NCBI GenBank assembly: GCA_001898485.1
Contig: MKTY01000010.1
Location: 1 to 64,000 of the forward strand
Direction: 5' to 3'
Length of the DNA stretch: 64,000 nucleotides
DNA from: Sphingobacteriales bacterium 46-32
GTDB taxonomy: Bacteria > Bacteroidota > Bacteroidia > Chitinophagales > Chitinophagaceae
Shown here: piece by piece, positions 35,585 to 45,165 of the stretch
Position numbering within the stretch: the stretch's first letter is position 1
Layout: each line of letters begins with the position of its first letter
Position numbers and translations under genes: made by a program
Notes under the pieces: generated by a model
What the model saw: the letters and a program-made list of their open reading frames with translations, nothing else
Databases searched by the model: none
Told to the model about the DNA's origin: nothing

Positions 35585-37105
35585 TTATTCAAATATCCTG
35601 TGTTTGAAAAGTTCCTTCATCTGATCAAAATCCTGTTTGGGATTCTGACAAACATAAATGTATTGATAAGACTCCTCCTCTTTGTACGAATAGGAATTAT
35701 AAATGGCCCTGACTTTTTTTACATCGGTAAAATATTGCTCAAAAAAGCCGTTGACCTTATTGCTCAATGCAACGACGGTCTGTGGCATTTGTCCCGATGG
35801 TGCCCAGCTGTAAAAACTGCCATGGTAAGAGAATGCAGCGGGTAAGCCATACTTTTTACCAAACAAACTAACAGCCCCGGCCTGCCGGTAATGTTTGCCC
35901 CACAACAGGCACGAGCTTTTTACTTCTGCCGGCAGACTATCGTATACCGATTTGAGTTCCTGCATGGTTTTTTTCCACAGATCGGTACTATAGTATTCTT
36001 CAAATTTTACCGTATATGTTCCATCTCCTTTCTGTTTCTTTTCATACGGGTATACTTTGCTGAGATATCGATTCAACGGATATACGGGCATTCCAAACGG
36101 GATCATGACCGCTCCCAGTATCATCAGCACCGTCACCGGGTAGAAAAACCATTTTCTTTTTGATAATATATGTTGCTCCAGATATACTGCGCCAAATGGA
36201 ATAATGGTAAGTATTAACGGGAAAAAATAATAGGCCTTTCCGTTTTTATAAAGCAGGAAGAGGAATGATAACGCAATGGCGCCTGCCAATGGGTAAATCG
36301 TGGTTTTGTTCTTTGAAACGAACAGGTATATGATCCCCGGTACAACCAGCAGGAGAGAGACAAGCGGATTGATACTGATGAAAAGATTGCGGAACGTATC
36401 CAGCCTGCTGACATTGTCCAGTTGCGTTTCATAAAGGCGGGAAAACATTTGTAAAACCGGGTAGTCGTGCGCGATCTGCCATACGATATTGGGTAAAATG
36501 GCCAGCGCAAAGACTCCAATATTTATCCAGCACTTATTCCGGATAAGCGCATCTCTTGTTCGCTTAAAGAATAACAGCGACAATAAGCCAAAAAGAAAGA
36601 AGACGGCATCGTATTTAACCAGTAATCCAAGTATGCAGAAGAGGGTAAGCAACCAGAGCGATTTTTTATCAAGCAGTGTTGCAAATCGTACCAGATAATA
36701 AAAACTCAATACCCAAAACAGCTGACTGAACACCACCGGCTGAAAGAGCTGTTGCGAGCGTTCGAATCCAGGGGCAATGATAATGCCGAGAAGAACCAGG
36801 AATACAGCTTTATTTCCACCTCCCAGTTCAAGCGTCGTTTTTGCGACAAAAATCAGGATGAGCATGCTGGCGAGGTGCGGAAAAATATGATGGACAAAAA
36901 CAGCGTCTGACTGAAACAGGTTTTGGATAAAAGCAAATAATCCGATTAGCGGAGGAAATTCCATATATCCCCAGGCCAGGTGATTGCCGGTTTCGATATG
37001 CAATAGTTCATCACCCTGAAAGCCGGAATGACTGTCTGCAATAAGATGAAGAATGAGTTTGACGGTACAAAAGCTAAAAATTATCAGCCTGGTTTGCCTG
37101 TTCAT
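35585..37105 (-). CDS. GT39-like membrane glycosyltransferase (ArnT/PMT fold)
   Basis: Protein of 506 residues with about ten membrane helices and a periplasmic C-terminal domain of about 150 residues. The first loop holds FQGDELLH, with the conserved Asp-Glu pair of the GT39/PMT_2 family, followed by the MEFPPL segment. Such enzymes move a sugar from a polyprenyl-phosphate donor to a lipid or protein on the periplasmic face. Acceptor unknown. Single gene; no sugar-biosynthesis genes nearby. Confidence 0.88.
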   Translation of the reverse strand: MNRQTRLIIFSFCTVKLILHLIADSHSGFQGDELLHIETGNHLAWGYMEFPPLIGLFAFIQNLFQSDAVFVHHIFPHLASMLILIFVAKTTLELGGGNKAVFLVLLGIIIAPGFERSQQLFQPVVFSQLFWVLSFYYLVRFATLLDKKSLWLLTLFCILGLLVKYDAVFFLFGLLSLLFFKRTRDALIRNKCWINIGVFALAILPNIVWQIAHDYPVLQMFSRLYETQLDNVSRLDTFRNLFISINPLVSLLLVVPGIIYLFVSKNKTTIYPLAGAIALSFLFLLYKNGKAYYFFPLILTIIPFGAVYLEQHILSKRKWFFYPVTVLMILGAVMIPFGMPVYPLNRYLSKVYPYEKKQKGDGTYTVKFEEYYSTDLWKKTMQELKSVYDSLPAEVKSSCLLWGKHYRQAGAVSLFGKKYGLPAAFSYHGSFYSWAPSGQMPQTVVALSNKVNGFFEQYFTDVKKVRAIYNSYSYKEEESYQYIYVCQNPKQDFDQMKELFKHRIFE

Positions 37106-37687
37106 GCAGCAGTTTTTGGTTAATGATGAACGGTGCCGGGCATTCCTGCGAAGATCAGTAGATGGTCCGGCAGCAATCTAAAGTAGAAAGAATTGGATTC
37201 AGTTGTAGTATTTATTCGTCTTGTGACCCTTATAATAGGTCAATCTGCGGCAATTAACCGGTTAGTTGCATAAATATCCGGTGAATGACGCCATTTTTAT
37301 TTCTGTTTTCAGGTGCTGATGGCGCAAATCTGTGTATTAACTAAATGAGATCATTTACAGCATTGAAAAGTGTTTGCCCGGCATGGCTCGACATTTGCTG
37401 TCATATTGATTGATAGGCCTAAGCATGCTTTTATTGAATAAAGTAGAAAGTTGACGTAACGGCTTATAGTTTTTCTTTTTAGCGTATACGAATCATCTTA
37501 ATAAATATGGACAAAATTCTTCATCATACAATCGCTGTACTTATTTGCAGTGCGTATTAAAGCAGAATCGCGCCACTGAGTTTACCGGCTGTATGTGTTA
37601 CATGTCCCCCATAAGGGGAAGAATTTGCGCATATAATGGAACAGGGGTGATCGGATGATAGTTTAATCCCATTGAAAGTCTCTTGCT
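37106..37687. other. Divergent intergenic region, 582 bp
   Basis: Lies between the leftward glycosyltransferase gene and the rightward small membrane-protein gene. I see no gene, RNA or clear repeat. The minus-strand frame at 37598-37942 overlaps the next gene antisense and is rejected. Confidence 0.4.
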
Positions 37688-38233
37688 ATGAAAAAAACAG
37701 TTATAAAAAACAGACTGTATGACTCCAGGCACATCCACGAATACTTTTGGTATGGACTGATAGCGGCTATTGGTTTCATTATTCCGGTATGGGTGTTCTT
37801 TTTCTTTCTGGATTACAATCATATGTGGATCATATTTCTGGGGTCGTTTTTCTTTATGTTTACAATTATGCATTATGTAGTAAAACTGTCTCGCCGGAAA
37901 CCTGAATATAAAAGCTCGTGGATGATGATTATTGCGGCTCATTTCGCCGTATTGCTGGGGATTATATTTTCTGTTTTATTAACCACTATTCTGTGTTTTA
38001 TTTATATACCTGAATTTATGTCTGGCGATAGCAATAATGTCCTGAAAGATGCTCCGGTAGGTTTGAATAATCAAAACTGGAGTATGCTTGCATTGTTATA
38101 TCTGTGTGCTACTGTGGAGAACCTTGGTGCGGGTGGCTTTATTGCCATACTGGGGCCGTATGTGTTCAAAAAGAATCAGACGAAAGACAAGACAGCCCGC
38201 CTTGAAAAAGAAATACGTATTTCTGAGTCGTAA
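37688..38233 (+). CDS. Hypothetical four-helix membrane protein
   Basis: Unrecognised protein of 181 residues with hydrophobic segments at about 19-41, 47-66, 78-105 and 132-155, a conserved-looking NLGAGGFIAILGP turn before the end and a charged C-terminal tail (KNQTKDKTARLEKE). Both ends are probably cytoplasmic. The ATG at 37688 is the first in frame. It is convergent with the signalling operon on its right. No function can be assigned. Confidence 0.65.
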   Translation: MKKTVIKNRLYDSRHIHEYFWYGLIAAIGFIIPVWVFFFFLDYNHMWIIFLGSFFFMFTIMHYVVKLSRRKPEYKSSWMMIIAAHFAVLLGIIFSVLLTTILCFIYIPEFMSGDSNNVLKDAPVGLNNQNWSMLALLYLCATVENLGAGGFIAILGPYVFKKNQTKDKTARLEKEIRISES

Positions 38234-38341
38234 GACCGGAATCCGGTAGAGCATAAGGACAACCGGATTGGATAATCTGCAATGCTATTATTATGGAATA
38301 GGGACCGCTGAGTCTTACCAGTAAAGAGGTTTCTGAAGTCG

Positions 38342-40555
38342 TTAAACGGGCATATCTTCCGGCAGTTGGTTTTTTTCTTTAAGCGGAATGGTTATTTCGA
38401 GGTTAAAGCCCCGGCCCGGCTCGGTAATGATCCTGCTGCTGCCATCAAAGAGTTTTAGACGCTCATTCATATTCCGGAGGCCAATGCCATCGGTATTTAC
38501 ATTGTCTGTTCCTTTGCCGTTATCCGCAATACTCATTAAAAAATATTCGGGGCTGGTGGTTAAGGTAATATTGACATCAGTAGCTGCTGAGTACTTTACA
38601 ATATTTGTACACTGCTCCTGCATGATGCGATAGATATTGAATTTTTTATCTGCATCAAGACTTTCTTCCCGGAAATCATCCGCATTAAACACTGTATTAA
38701 TTCCTGAGGTTCCCAGCATGTTTTGGCATAGTTTCTCCAGTTGCGTCAACAGATTTTCTGTTTCAAGATTAGGAGAGGCATATGAATGCGCTATTTTTCT
38801 GTTTTCTCCAATGGCTTGTTTTAGGTGATCGATGCAGGATGGCAGGAGATAGCTGTTTTTTTCCGGACACTCGTTTATCATAGACAGTATCAGGTTTGTA
38901 CTCACCAGCAGTTGATTGACATTATCATGCAATTCCATTCCGATGGCATTCCGTTCTTTTTCCTGTGCCCGGAGTACGGCTCGTCCGATTTTTTTCTGTT
39001 CCTCCAGTTTTCTGCTGAGGCGTTCCCGTTCAAGTTCTCTCAGTTGTTTTTCCGCTTTTTTACGGTCGGTGATATTACGGGCAAAGCAGGCTGTTCCGCT
39101 TACCAGCCCTTTTTCGTAGATAGGATAAAATGATATTTCTGACCAGAATTCTACCGGGTTTTCGTTATACTCGGTTTCGGTAAAACTTTCGCCGGCCAGT
39201 GCTCTTTCGTAATAGGCTGTATACCGGTTTTGAAGATCAGTGCTGTATGCAAAGTCGAGAACATTCAGCCCTTTTTGCGGTTTATCACCGGTAGCCGATT
39301 TTACAAGGTCTTCAAATGCCTGATTAAAAGTGATGAGTTTCATCTCCTGGTTCACACTCCACATCAGGTCGCGGGTATTATTGATTAATGCATTTAGATT
39401 GTTGTGATCAAATTCACGTTCCTCTTCAACACGCTTTTTTTCCGTAATATCCAGGCAGGTTATACAGATGCCTCCTGTTTTCCCGTTATTTCGAACCGGG
39501 TTAAATGTAAACGTAAACCATTTCAGGTCCCCGGACACTTGCGATAAGGGACGGTCGTACTGCACTGTTTCGCCTTGCAACACAGTTGAAAGAACATTTT
39601 TGAAATTGGTCAGACGGGCAGGTTCTACAAAATCAAAAATACTTCGACCGGTTTTGACGGAGGAGTCTTTACTGGCCAGTATGCTCTCACTGGCCCGCTC
39701 ATTCAAGGCTTTGATGGTGCCAAATTCGTCCAGCAAAACGAATCCTTCTGATGAGTTATTGAAAATTGCTTTTAAATTTTCTTTGGTCTGCATGACCAGT
39801 TGTTCGGCTTTTTTTCGGGGAGTTATATCTCTGAAGAATACGGAAAGGCCATCGGGTGAGGGATAGATGTGGTTTTCGAGCCAGATATCAAATGGTGAAT
39901 AATATTCTTCGAGGTGAATATATTCCTGGTCTGCCAGTGCCTGATGGTAGGCTTTATAGAATGTTTGTCCGACTCCTTCCGGAAACTCTGTCCATATATG
40001 TTTACCCAGCAACTCTTCCGGGCGGCGTTTTAGTATTTCGCCTGCCTGAGCACTTACATAAGTATATCGCCAGTTTCGATCGAGCGCTATAAATCCATCG
40101 GTGATCCTTTCCATAATTGTGCGATATTGCTCTTCGCTCTGTCGTAGTTTTTTGGCAGCTTCCTGTTTTTCTTTTTCTATTCGTCTGCGAACCACCGCAG
40201 CATCAATAGCTGCGGGCAACCGGGCCATGCGATCTTTGAGGATATAGTCATCGGCGCCATGCTTAATGATAGTTGCAGCAAATTCTTCCGATACAGTACC
40301 AGTGACCAGTATGAAAGGCAACTCCAGTCCCTGGTCGCGGACAATCTTTAGTGCTTCGCCAGCACTGAATTTGGGTAGTGTATTGTCGGAAATAATGACA
40401 TCTGGTATAAAGTCTGTAAGCAGGTCGATGAAAGCCTGTTTGTTCGTGGCAAGCCGGCATTCGCAGGGGCTAACCTCTTTTATCAATAGCCGTTCAATTA
40501 TTTCGGCATCGGTACGATTATCTTCCAGTAATAATATTTTAAGCTGCTTTTGCAT
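38342..40555 (-). CDS. Receiver-PAS-histidine kinase hybrid (HisKA_3 type)
   Basis: Soluble protein of 737 residues: N-terminal receiver with Asp57 in VIISDNTLP, three PAS domains (about 140-250, 255-375, 380-500), then a NarX/LiaS-like kinase with His543 in GMELHDNVNQ and an HATPase domain ending IGLRNMNERLKLF. It has no membrane helix and no DNA-binding domain. It takes phosphate or cues from the two genes upstream; the RR gene ends 2 bases before its ATG. Last gene of a three-gene relay whose final target is not in the window. Confidence 0.92.
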   Translation of the reverse strand: MQKQLKILLLEDNRTDAEIIERLLIKEVSPCECRLATNKQAFIDLLTDFIPDVIISDNTLPKFSAGEALKIVRDQGLELPFILVTGTVSEEFAATIIKHGADDYILKDRMARLPAAIDAAVVRRRIEKEKQEAAKKLRQSEEQYRTIMERITDGFIALDRNWRYTYVSAQAGEILKRRPEELLGKHIWTEFPEGVGQTFYKAYHQALADQEYIHLEEYYSPFDIWLENHIYPSPDGLSVFFRDITPRKKAEQLVMQTKENLKAIFNNSSEGFVLLDEFGTIKALNERASESILASKDSSVKTGRSIFDFVEPARLTNFKNVLSTVLQGETVQYDRPLSQVSGDLKWFTFTFNPVRNNGKTGGICITCLDITEKKRVEEEREFDHNNLNALINNTRDLMWSVNQEMKLITFNQAFEDLVKSATGDKPQKGLNVLDFAYSTDLQNRYTAYYERALAGESFTETEYNENPVEFWSEISFYPIYEKGLVSGTACFARNITDRKKAEKQLRELERERLSRKLEEQKKIGRAVLRAQEKERNAIGMELHDNVNQLLVSTNLILSMINECPEKNSYLLPSCIDHLKQAIGENRKIAHSYASPNLETENLLTQLEKLCQNMLGTSGINTVFNADDFREESLDADKKFNIYRIMQEQCTNIVKYSAATDVNITLTTSPEYFLMSIADNGKGTDNVNTDGIGLRNMNERLKLFDGSSRIITEPGRGFNLEITIPLKEKNQLPEDMPV

Positions 40556-40557
40556 GG

Positions 40558-41004
40558 TTACACGGAAGGTTGGTTCAATAATAGCCAGTAAAAGCCAAGG
40601 CTCCTGATCGCTTCAGCAAATCGTTCAAAATTGACTGGTTTAACTATATAACTGTTTGCTCCGAGATCATAACACTTTTGGATATCCGGGCTTTCTTTTG
40701 AGGAAGTAAGCATAACCACCAGTATATGACGGGTACGGGGGTCAGCCTTTATCTCCTGAAGTACTTCGATGCCGTTGATCTTCGGCATTTGTATATCAAG
40801 CAGCACTATTTTAGGTGGGTGCATAATATCTCTGGTATCTGCATAGATACCTCTTGCAAAAATAAAATCAAGGGCTTCTTGGCCATTTTTAACATGTATC
40901 AGGTTGTTGGCAAAACGGTGTTTTTTCAGCTCCCTGATGGTCAGTTCTGAATCTGTGCTGTTGTCGTCAGCCAGTAAAACTTCTATAGAATTGAGATCGT
41001 TCAT
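40558..41004 (-). CDS. Single-domain response regulator (Rcp1-like)
   Basis: 148 residues, one receiver domain only: acidic pocket DDN at 13-15, Asp70 in LLDIQMP, Thr in MLTSSKES and Lys in IVKPVN. The tail of about 20 residues (IRSLGFYWLLL) is typical of Rcp1-like regulators that pair with phytochrome-type kinases. It should shuttle phosphate between the kinase encoded upstream and the hybrid kinase downstream. Gap to the next gene is 2 bases. Confidence 0.93.
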   Translation of the reverse strand: MNDLNSIEVLLADDNSTDSELTIRELKKHRFANNLIHVKNGQEALDFIFARGIYADTRDIMHPPKIVLLDIQMPKINGIEVLQEIKADPRTRHILVVMLTSSKESPDIQKCYDLGANSYIVKPVNFERFAEAIRSLGFYWLLLNQPSV

Positions 41005-41015
41005 TTTTTGCTGAT

Positions 41016-43445
41016 TTATAATTCTGCTGGTAAAGAAAAATAGAAACAGGCGCCTTCACCTTCTTTTGATTCTGCCCAGACCTTACCGCCATGCCGGGTT
41101 ACGATTCTGTCAACGAGGGCCAAACCCACACCAGTGCCTTCAAATTCATGGTCATCATGAAGCCGTTGAAAAACGCCAAATAATTTATGTTTATAGGCCT
41201 CGTCAAAGCCAACGCCGTTATCTCGTACATAATAAACTTTTTGTGTATCTTCTGCCAGGCAGCCGACTGTAATAGCTGGGTCAGTTTTTGTACGGCTGTA
41301 TTTGATAGCATTGCTAAGGAGATTGACCCAAACCTGTCGAAAGAGACTGGCATCTACTTCGGCCGTGAGGAGCGGTTTTATTTCCCATTTAATTTTCCGT
41401 TGTTCCGGCGGACTAAGCTCCTCGATGATGCCGGGTACAAGTAGATTAAAATCGGTGTTTGCTTTCTGGATCGTTTTTTTTCCGGTACGCGAAAATTCCA
41501 GGAGATCATCAATAAGGCGTCCCATTTTTTGAGTATTGTCGATGATTACCTGCGTAATGCGTTTTCCTTCTTCATCCAGTTGCTTGCCATATTCTTCCTG
41601 CAGTATAGCGGAAAATCCGATAATGCCCCGTAACGGAGCACGCAAATCATGAGATACGGAATAGGAAAAAGCCTCCAGCTCTTCATTCGACTTTCGCAAT
41701 TGTTCTGTACGGGTTTTTATTTTTTCTTCCAGGCCGCGGTTCAGCTCAATGATATTACGTTGGGCATTTTTTAGTTCACTTACATCAATAGAAACGGTCA
41801 TGATAGAAAATATTTCATCCTTATCGTCCTTCAGGGGAATATACCGGGTGATAAAATCATACCCCGTACGGTGTGACTCTCGTTTTACGGTATTGCCTGC
41901 AAGTGCCTGTTTGAAAAAGGGTTCCGATTCGGCGTAAACATCTGCCGGAAGCACACTGGCTGCCTGTTTGCCCAGTAGTTGCTGTCGGGAATAACCGATT
42001 TGTTCCAGCAATTTTCCTTCTATTAACAGGTAAGTAAGCTTTGTATCCAGAATACAGATCACTGAGCCAGGTATGCTTGATGCGATCATCTTGTAGATAT
42101 TCTCACTCTGAACCAGTTTTTCTTCGGCCAGTTTACGGGCAGTGATGTCTGAACGGATAGCTACATAGCGGTAAGGTTTTCCATCGTCATTTCTAAATGG
42201 AACAATGGTTGTATCGACCCAATAGATGTTTCCGTTTTTTGTACGGTTTTTTAATTCACCCCTCCAGATATATCCATTGGCGATGGTCATCCACAGGTCG
42301 CGGATAAAACTTTTTGGATGATAGCCTGAATTAATGATCCGGTGATCCTGACCAATCAGCTCTTCTCTGTTAAATCCTGATATACGGCAAAAATTATCAT
42401 TAGCATGAAGGATCGTTCCTTTCTGGTCTGTAATGGCCACAATACTCGACTCGTCAAGAGCTACCTTGTAATCGGTGAGTTCCCTGATTGTTTTTGCCAG
42501 TTGTTGTTCTGCCTGTTTAGCCTGCGTTATATCTTTATAGAAGATAGTAATTCCGTTGTACGAAGGGTAGATGCGGGCCGAAAACCAGGTATTAAGCGGG
42601 CCAAAGAGGCTTTCTACTTCTACAACCGTCTGTGTAGTCATCGCTTTCTGGTAGCTTTCCCAAAAAGCGGACTCTTTAATTTCGGGATGTACTTCCCACA
42701 TTAACCTGCCGAGCGTAGCCTGCCTGCCCTGCGGATGGGTAGTCAGCGCTGCATCATTGAGAAAGATATAACGCCATTCTTTATTGAGCGAAATCACACT
42801 ATCGCTCATGCGGTTAAGAACAGTAGCCATTTCTTTTTCGCCACGCCTTCGTTTGTAACGCTGATTGAAGAAATTGAGACTGGTATATAAGAGCGATGCT
42901 ACAATAACTACAATAAAGCCGATCATCAGTGTTCGCACATGGTTGATTACTTCATTCAGGCGATCAGTTCTATAAGCAATAAGAAATTTTGTTCGCTCAA
43001 TGCCTGCCGTGATCAGCGAATCCATTCGTCTAAATACGTCAATGTGACTTTGGTTCTGACCGGCCTGCATGGAGTCAGGTAGATTGGCATTGAGTAACCA
43101 GCCAATTTCCTGGCCTAATAGAGCGTATAGCCGTGTGGCAATTTTTTTATTCACAGAATCTTCTACCGTCTGCTGCAGCAATGTTGCCTGATTTATTATT
43201 GTGGCGCTGTCAATATAGAAAGGCTGTTTAGTTCCGGCTGATTTTTGAGCGGCAATAAGTGCCGGATGAAGAATGGCAGCTTTATACAACTGATTATACA
43301 GTTTTTGAAAATGGCTGTGTACCTCATAGCTTACACCCATGAGCCTGGAATGCTCGCTTATACTTTTATGCGATCGGTTGAAGAAGTATAGCACACCCGC
43401 CAGCAACAGGATGGAGAGCGCATACCAAAAAATATTTTTTCGCAT
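41016..43445 (-). CDS. Membrane PAS sensor histidine kinase
   Basis: Protein of 809 residues: helix at 6-22, a helical periplasmic sensor (about 25-165), second helix near 168-190, three PAS domains (about 200-580, including the IVPFRNDDGKPYRYVAIRSD PAC segment), HisKA with His599 in VSHDLRAPL, and HATPase with NLLSNAIKYS, RDNGVGFD and GTGVGLALV. The kinase core is of the phytochrome-like class. It heads the three-gene operon. The ligand is unknown; the small helical periplasmic domain resembles CHASE3-type sensors in size. Confidence 0.92.
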   Translation of the reverse strand: MRKNIFWYALSILLLAGVLYFFNRSHKSISEHSRLMGVSYEVHSHFQKLYNQLYKAAILHPALIAAQKSAGTKQPFYIDSATIINQATLLQQTVEDSVNKKIATRLYALLGQEIGWLLNANLPDSMQAGQNQSHIDVFRRMDSLITAGIERTKFLIAYRTDRLNEVINHVRTLMIGFIVVIVASLLYTSLNFFNQRYKRRRGEKEMATVLNRMSDSVISLNKEWRYIFLNDAALTTHPQGRQATLGRLMWEVHPEIKESAFWESYQKAMTTQTVVEVESLFGPLNTWFSARIYPSYNGITIFYKDITQAKQAEQQLAKTIRELTDYKVALDESSIVAITDQKGTILHANDNFCRISGFNREELIGQDHRIINSGYHPKSFIRDLWMTIANGYIWRGELKNRTKNGNIYWVDTTIVPFRNDDGKPYRYVAIRSDITARKLAEEKLVQSENIYKMIASSIPGSVICILDTKLTYLLIEGKLLEQIGYSRQQLLGKQAASVLPADVYAESEPFFKQALAGNTVKRESHRTGYDFITRYIPLKDDKDEIFSIMTVSIDVSELKNAQRNIIELNRGLEEKIKTRTEQLRKSNEELEAFSYSVSHDLRAPLRGIIGFSAILQEEYGKQLDEEGKRITQVIIDNTQKMGRLIDDLLEFSRTGKKTIQKANTDFNLLVPGIIEELSPPEQRKIKWEIKPLLTAEVDASLFRQVWVNLLSNAIKYSRTKTDPAITVGCLAEDTQKVYYVRDNGVGFDEAYKHKLFGVFQRLHDDHEFEGTGVGLALVDRIVTRHGGKVWAESKEGEGACFYFSLPAEL

Positions 43446-43873
43446 TGGAGTTGTTCATTGACAATTACGGGGCAGTCACAACGTGTCAGCCCGTCCCGAA
43501 CACTCTTATAAGTTAGAGCATTCTTGCGTGGATTTTAAATTTGAGGAATAAAAAATTGATCCTGATTAATTGATACCGTGAAAACACGGATGCGCGCAGG
43601 ACTGTATTTTATTCACGTATGCATTTTTTTTCTGAACATCGGCAATGGAGTAGATAATAACCGTAAACCATCAGAAATCTGACAGATGAGGAACTGCGCA
43701 TAAAGTTATATACTCAGAAGCGCATCGGATAAGCCAGATGCCGGCAGATGTATTTCGCTGGTTAAAACCTACAACTGTTTTTAAATGTTCGCGGACAAGG
43801 TATTACCACATCTTTTATCTTCCTTTAACATCCCGGTTTCGCCTGCCTGCCGCCTTTTTTCTATCTTCAGCTT
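43446..43873. other. Divergent intergenic region, 428 bp
   Basis: Lies between the PAS kinase operon (left) and the AraC-type regulator gene (right). No gene, RNA or strong hairpin was recognised. A plus-strand frame at 43738-44037 overlaps the AraC gene in another frame and is a shadow. Confidence 0.4.
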
Positions 43874-45010
43874 ATGCGCGATTTCCTGTATACCCTTATC
43901 CTCCTGGGCTCTCTCCAGGGAGTGATTATCTGCGGTCTTTTGCTGTTTTCGCGTGGCCGGTTGTTATCAAACCGGTTGCTGGCAGGTATCGTCGGATTGA
44001 TGTCTCTCCCGGGTTTTCATTTATACCTGCATTATAAAGGCGGGTATGAGCTCAACGATTTTACCCGCTTTGTACACGACATCACACCCATGGTAGTGGT
44101 CATGCCCATTGGCCCATTGATCTGGTTTTATGTACGGGCACTGACGGAGCCGGCATTTGAACTGGGTAAAAAGCAGCGGCTGCATTTTCTGCCATTGATT
44201 ATTGACCTGTTGCCCAAACTGGCCGCTATTATTTTTTATATAGCCCTGTGGATGGGCTTTTCTGCAGGCACCCGCGATGATTACCGGCAACTGGATGATT
44301 GGTATAACCGCTATGCAGATATTCCGCGCTGGCTATCGGTAAGTTTTTATCTCGGCTTGTCTGTGTGGCATTTGAAAACACATGAGGAGAGTCAGCCTGC
44401 AGCAAAAAAGGTCCGGCAGTGGCTGAAGCTGTTTACCGGCTTGTTTGCTGCTTTTCAATTAATCTGGCTGGTTTACCTGATACCTTATATTATTCCGGCA
44501 TATACGCAGCCCTTGCTGAAGGCGGTCGACTGGTTCCCGCTTTATATCCCTATGACCATCCTGGTATACTGGCTGGGTATACAGGGCTACCTGACCAGTC
44601 TGAAGCTGACCATTCCTAAAAAAGCTGTACAGACCGATTGGGTTGACAGTGCCTGGCAGCGCTTGAGTACCTCTATGGAACAGGACCGCCTTTACCTGGA
44701 TCCCGAACTCAACCTGGAGAAAGTGGCAGGGCATACAGGTCTCACCACCCGTCAGATTTCGGAATTACTCAATCAGCACCGGTCGACCAGTTTCACCGCT
44801 TTTGTCAATCACTACCGGGTAGAAGAGTTTAAAGCACGGCTAACCAGCGACAGTGCCAGCCAGTTTACCATGGCCGGGCTGGCTATGAAATGCGGCTTCA
44901 ACTCACCCGCTACTTTTCAGCGTATTTTCAAACAAAACACAGGTATGGCGCCCTCTGCTTTTCTGAAATCAGTCGGGAAACGGGCAGAAGAAGAGGAAAA
45001 AAGCACCTGA
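43874..45010 (+). CDS. Membrane-embedded AraC-family transcriptional regulator
   Basis: Protein of 378 residues with about seven hydrophobic helices in the first 240 residues (starting FLYTLILLGSLQGVIICGLLL) and an AraC/XylS-type DNA-binding domain at about 275-370 (AGHTGLTTRQISELLN... then MKCGFNSPATFQRIFKQNTG). This class senses something in the membrane and binds DNA while anchored. The S41 peptidase gene follows in the same direction after 155 bases and may be a target. Confidence 0.92.
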   Translation: MRDFLYTLILLGSLQGVIICGLLLFSRGRLLSNRLLAGIVGLMSLPGFHLYLHYKGGYELNDFTRFVHDITPMVVVMPIGPLIWFYVRALTEPAFELGKKQRLHFLPLIIDLLPKLAAIIFYIALWMGFSAGTRDDYRQLDDWYNRYADIPRWLSVSFYLGLSVWHLKTHEESQPAAKKVRQWLKLFTGLFAAFQLIWLVYLIPYIIPAYTQPLLKAVDWFPLYIPMTILVYWLGIQGYLTSLKLTIPKKAVQTDWVDSAWQRLSTSMEQDRLYLDPELNLEKVAGHTGLTTRQISELLNQHRSTSFTAFVNHYRVEEFKARLTSDSASQFTMAGLAMKCGFNSPATFQRIFKQNTGMAPSAFLKSVGKRAEEEEKST

Positions 45011-45165
45011 ACCTGTGAGATGGGTGAGTGTTAATGATAAATTATATATCATTTGTTTTCAATAAAATAAACTTATCGGTAAGTGGTATTGTTGCTCAAA
45101 ACATGATTTGAGAGTGATCCTTTTTTCCCATTTGTTGCGTACACGCGAGGTTTGTTGTAAAAAAG

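Noticed and set aside
36755-36785. GTTCGAATCC tRNA T-loop-like motif
   Set aside because: It lies within the glycosyltransferase gene and no acceptor, anticodon or D-arm fits around it.
37598-37942. 114-codon minus-strand frame
   Set aside because: It is antisense to the start of a hydrophobic plus-strand gene and rich in His/Asn/Tyr, as expected of a shadow frame.
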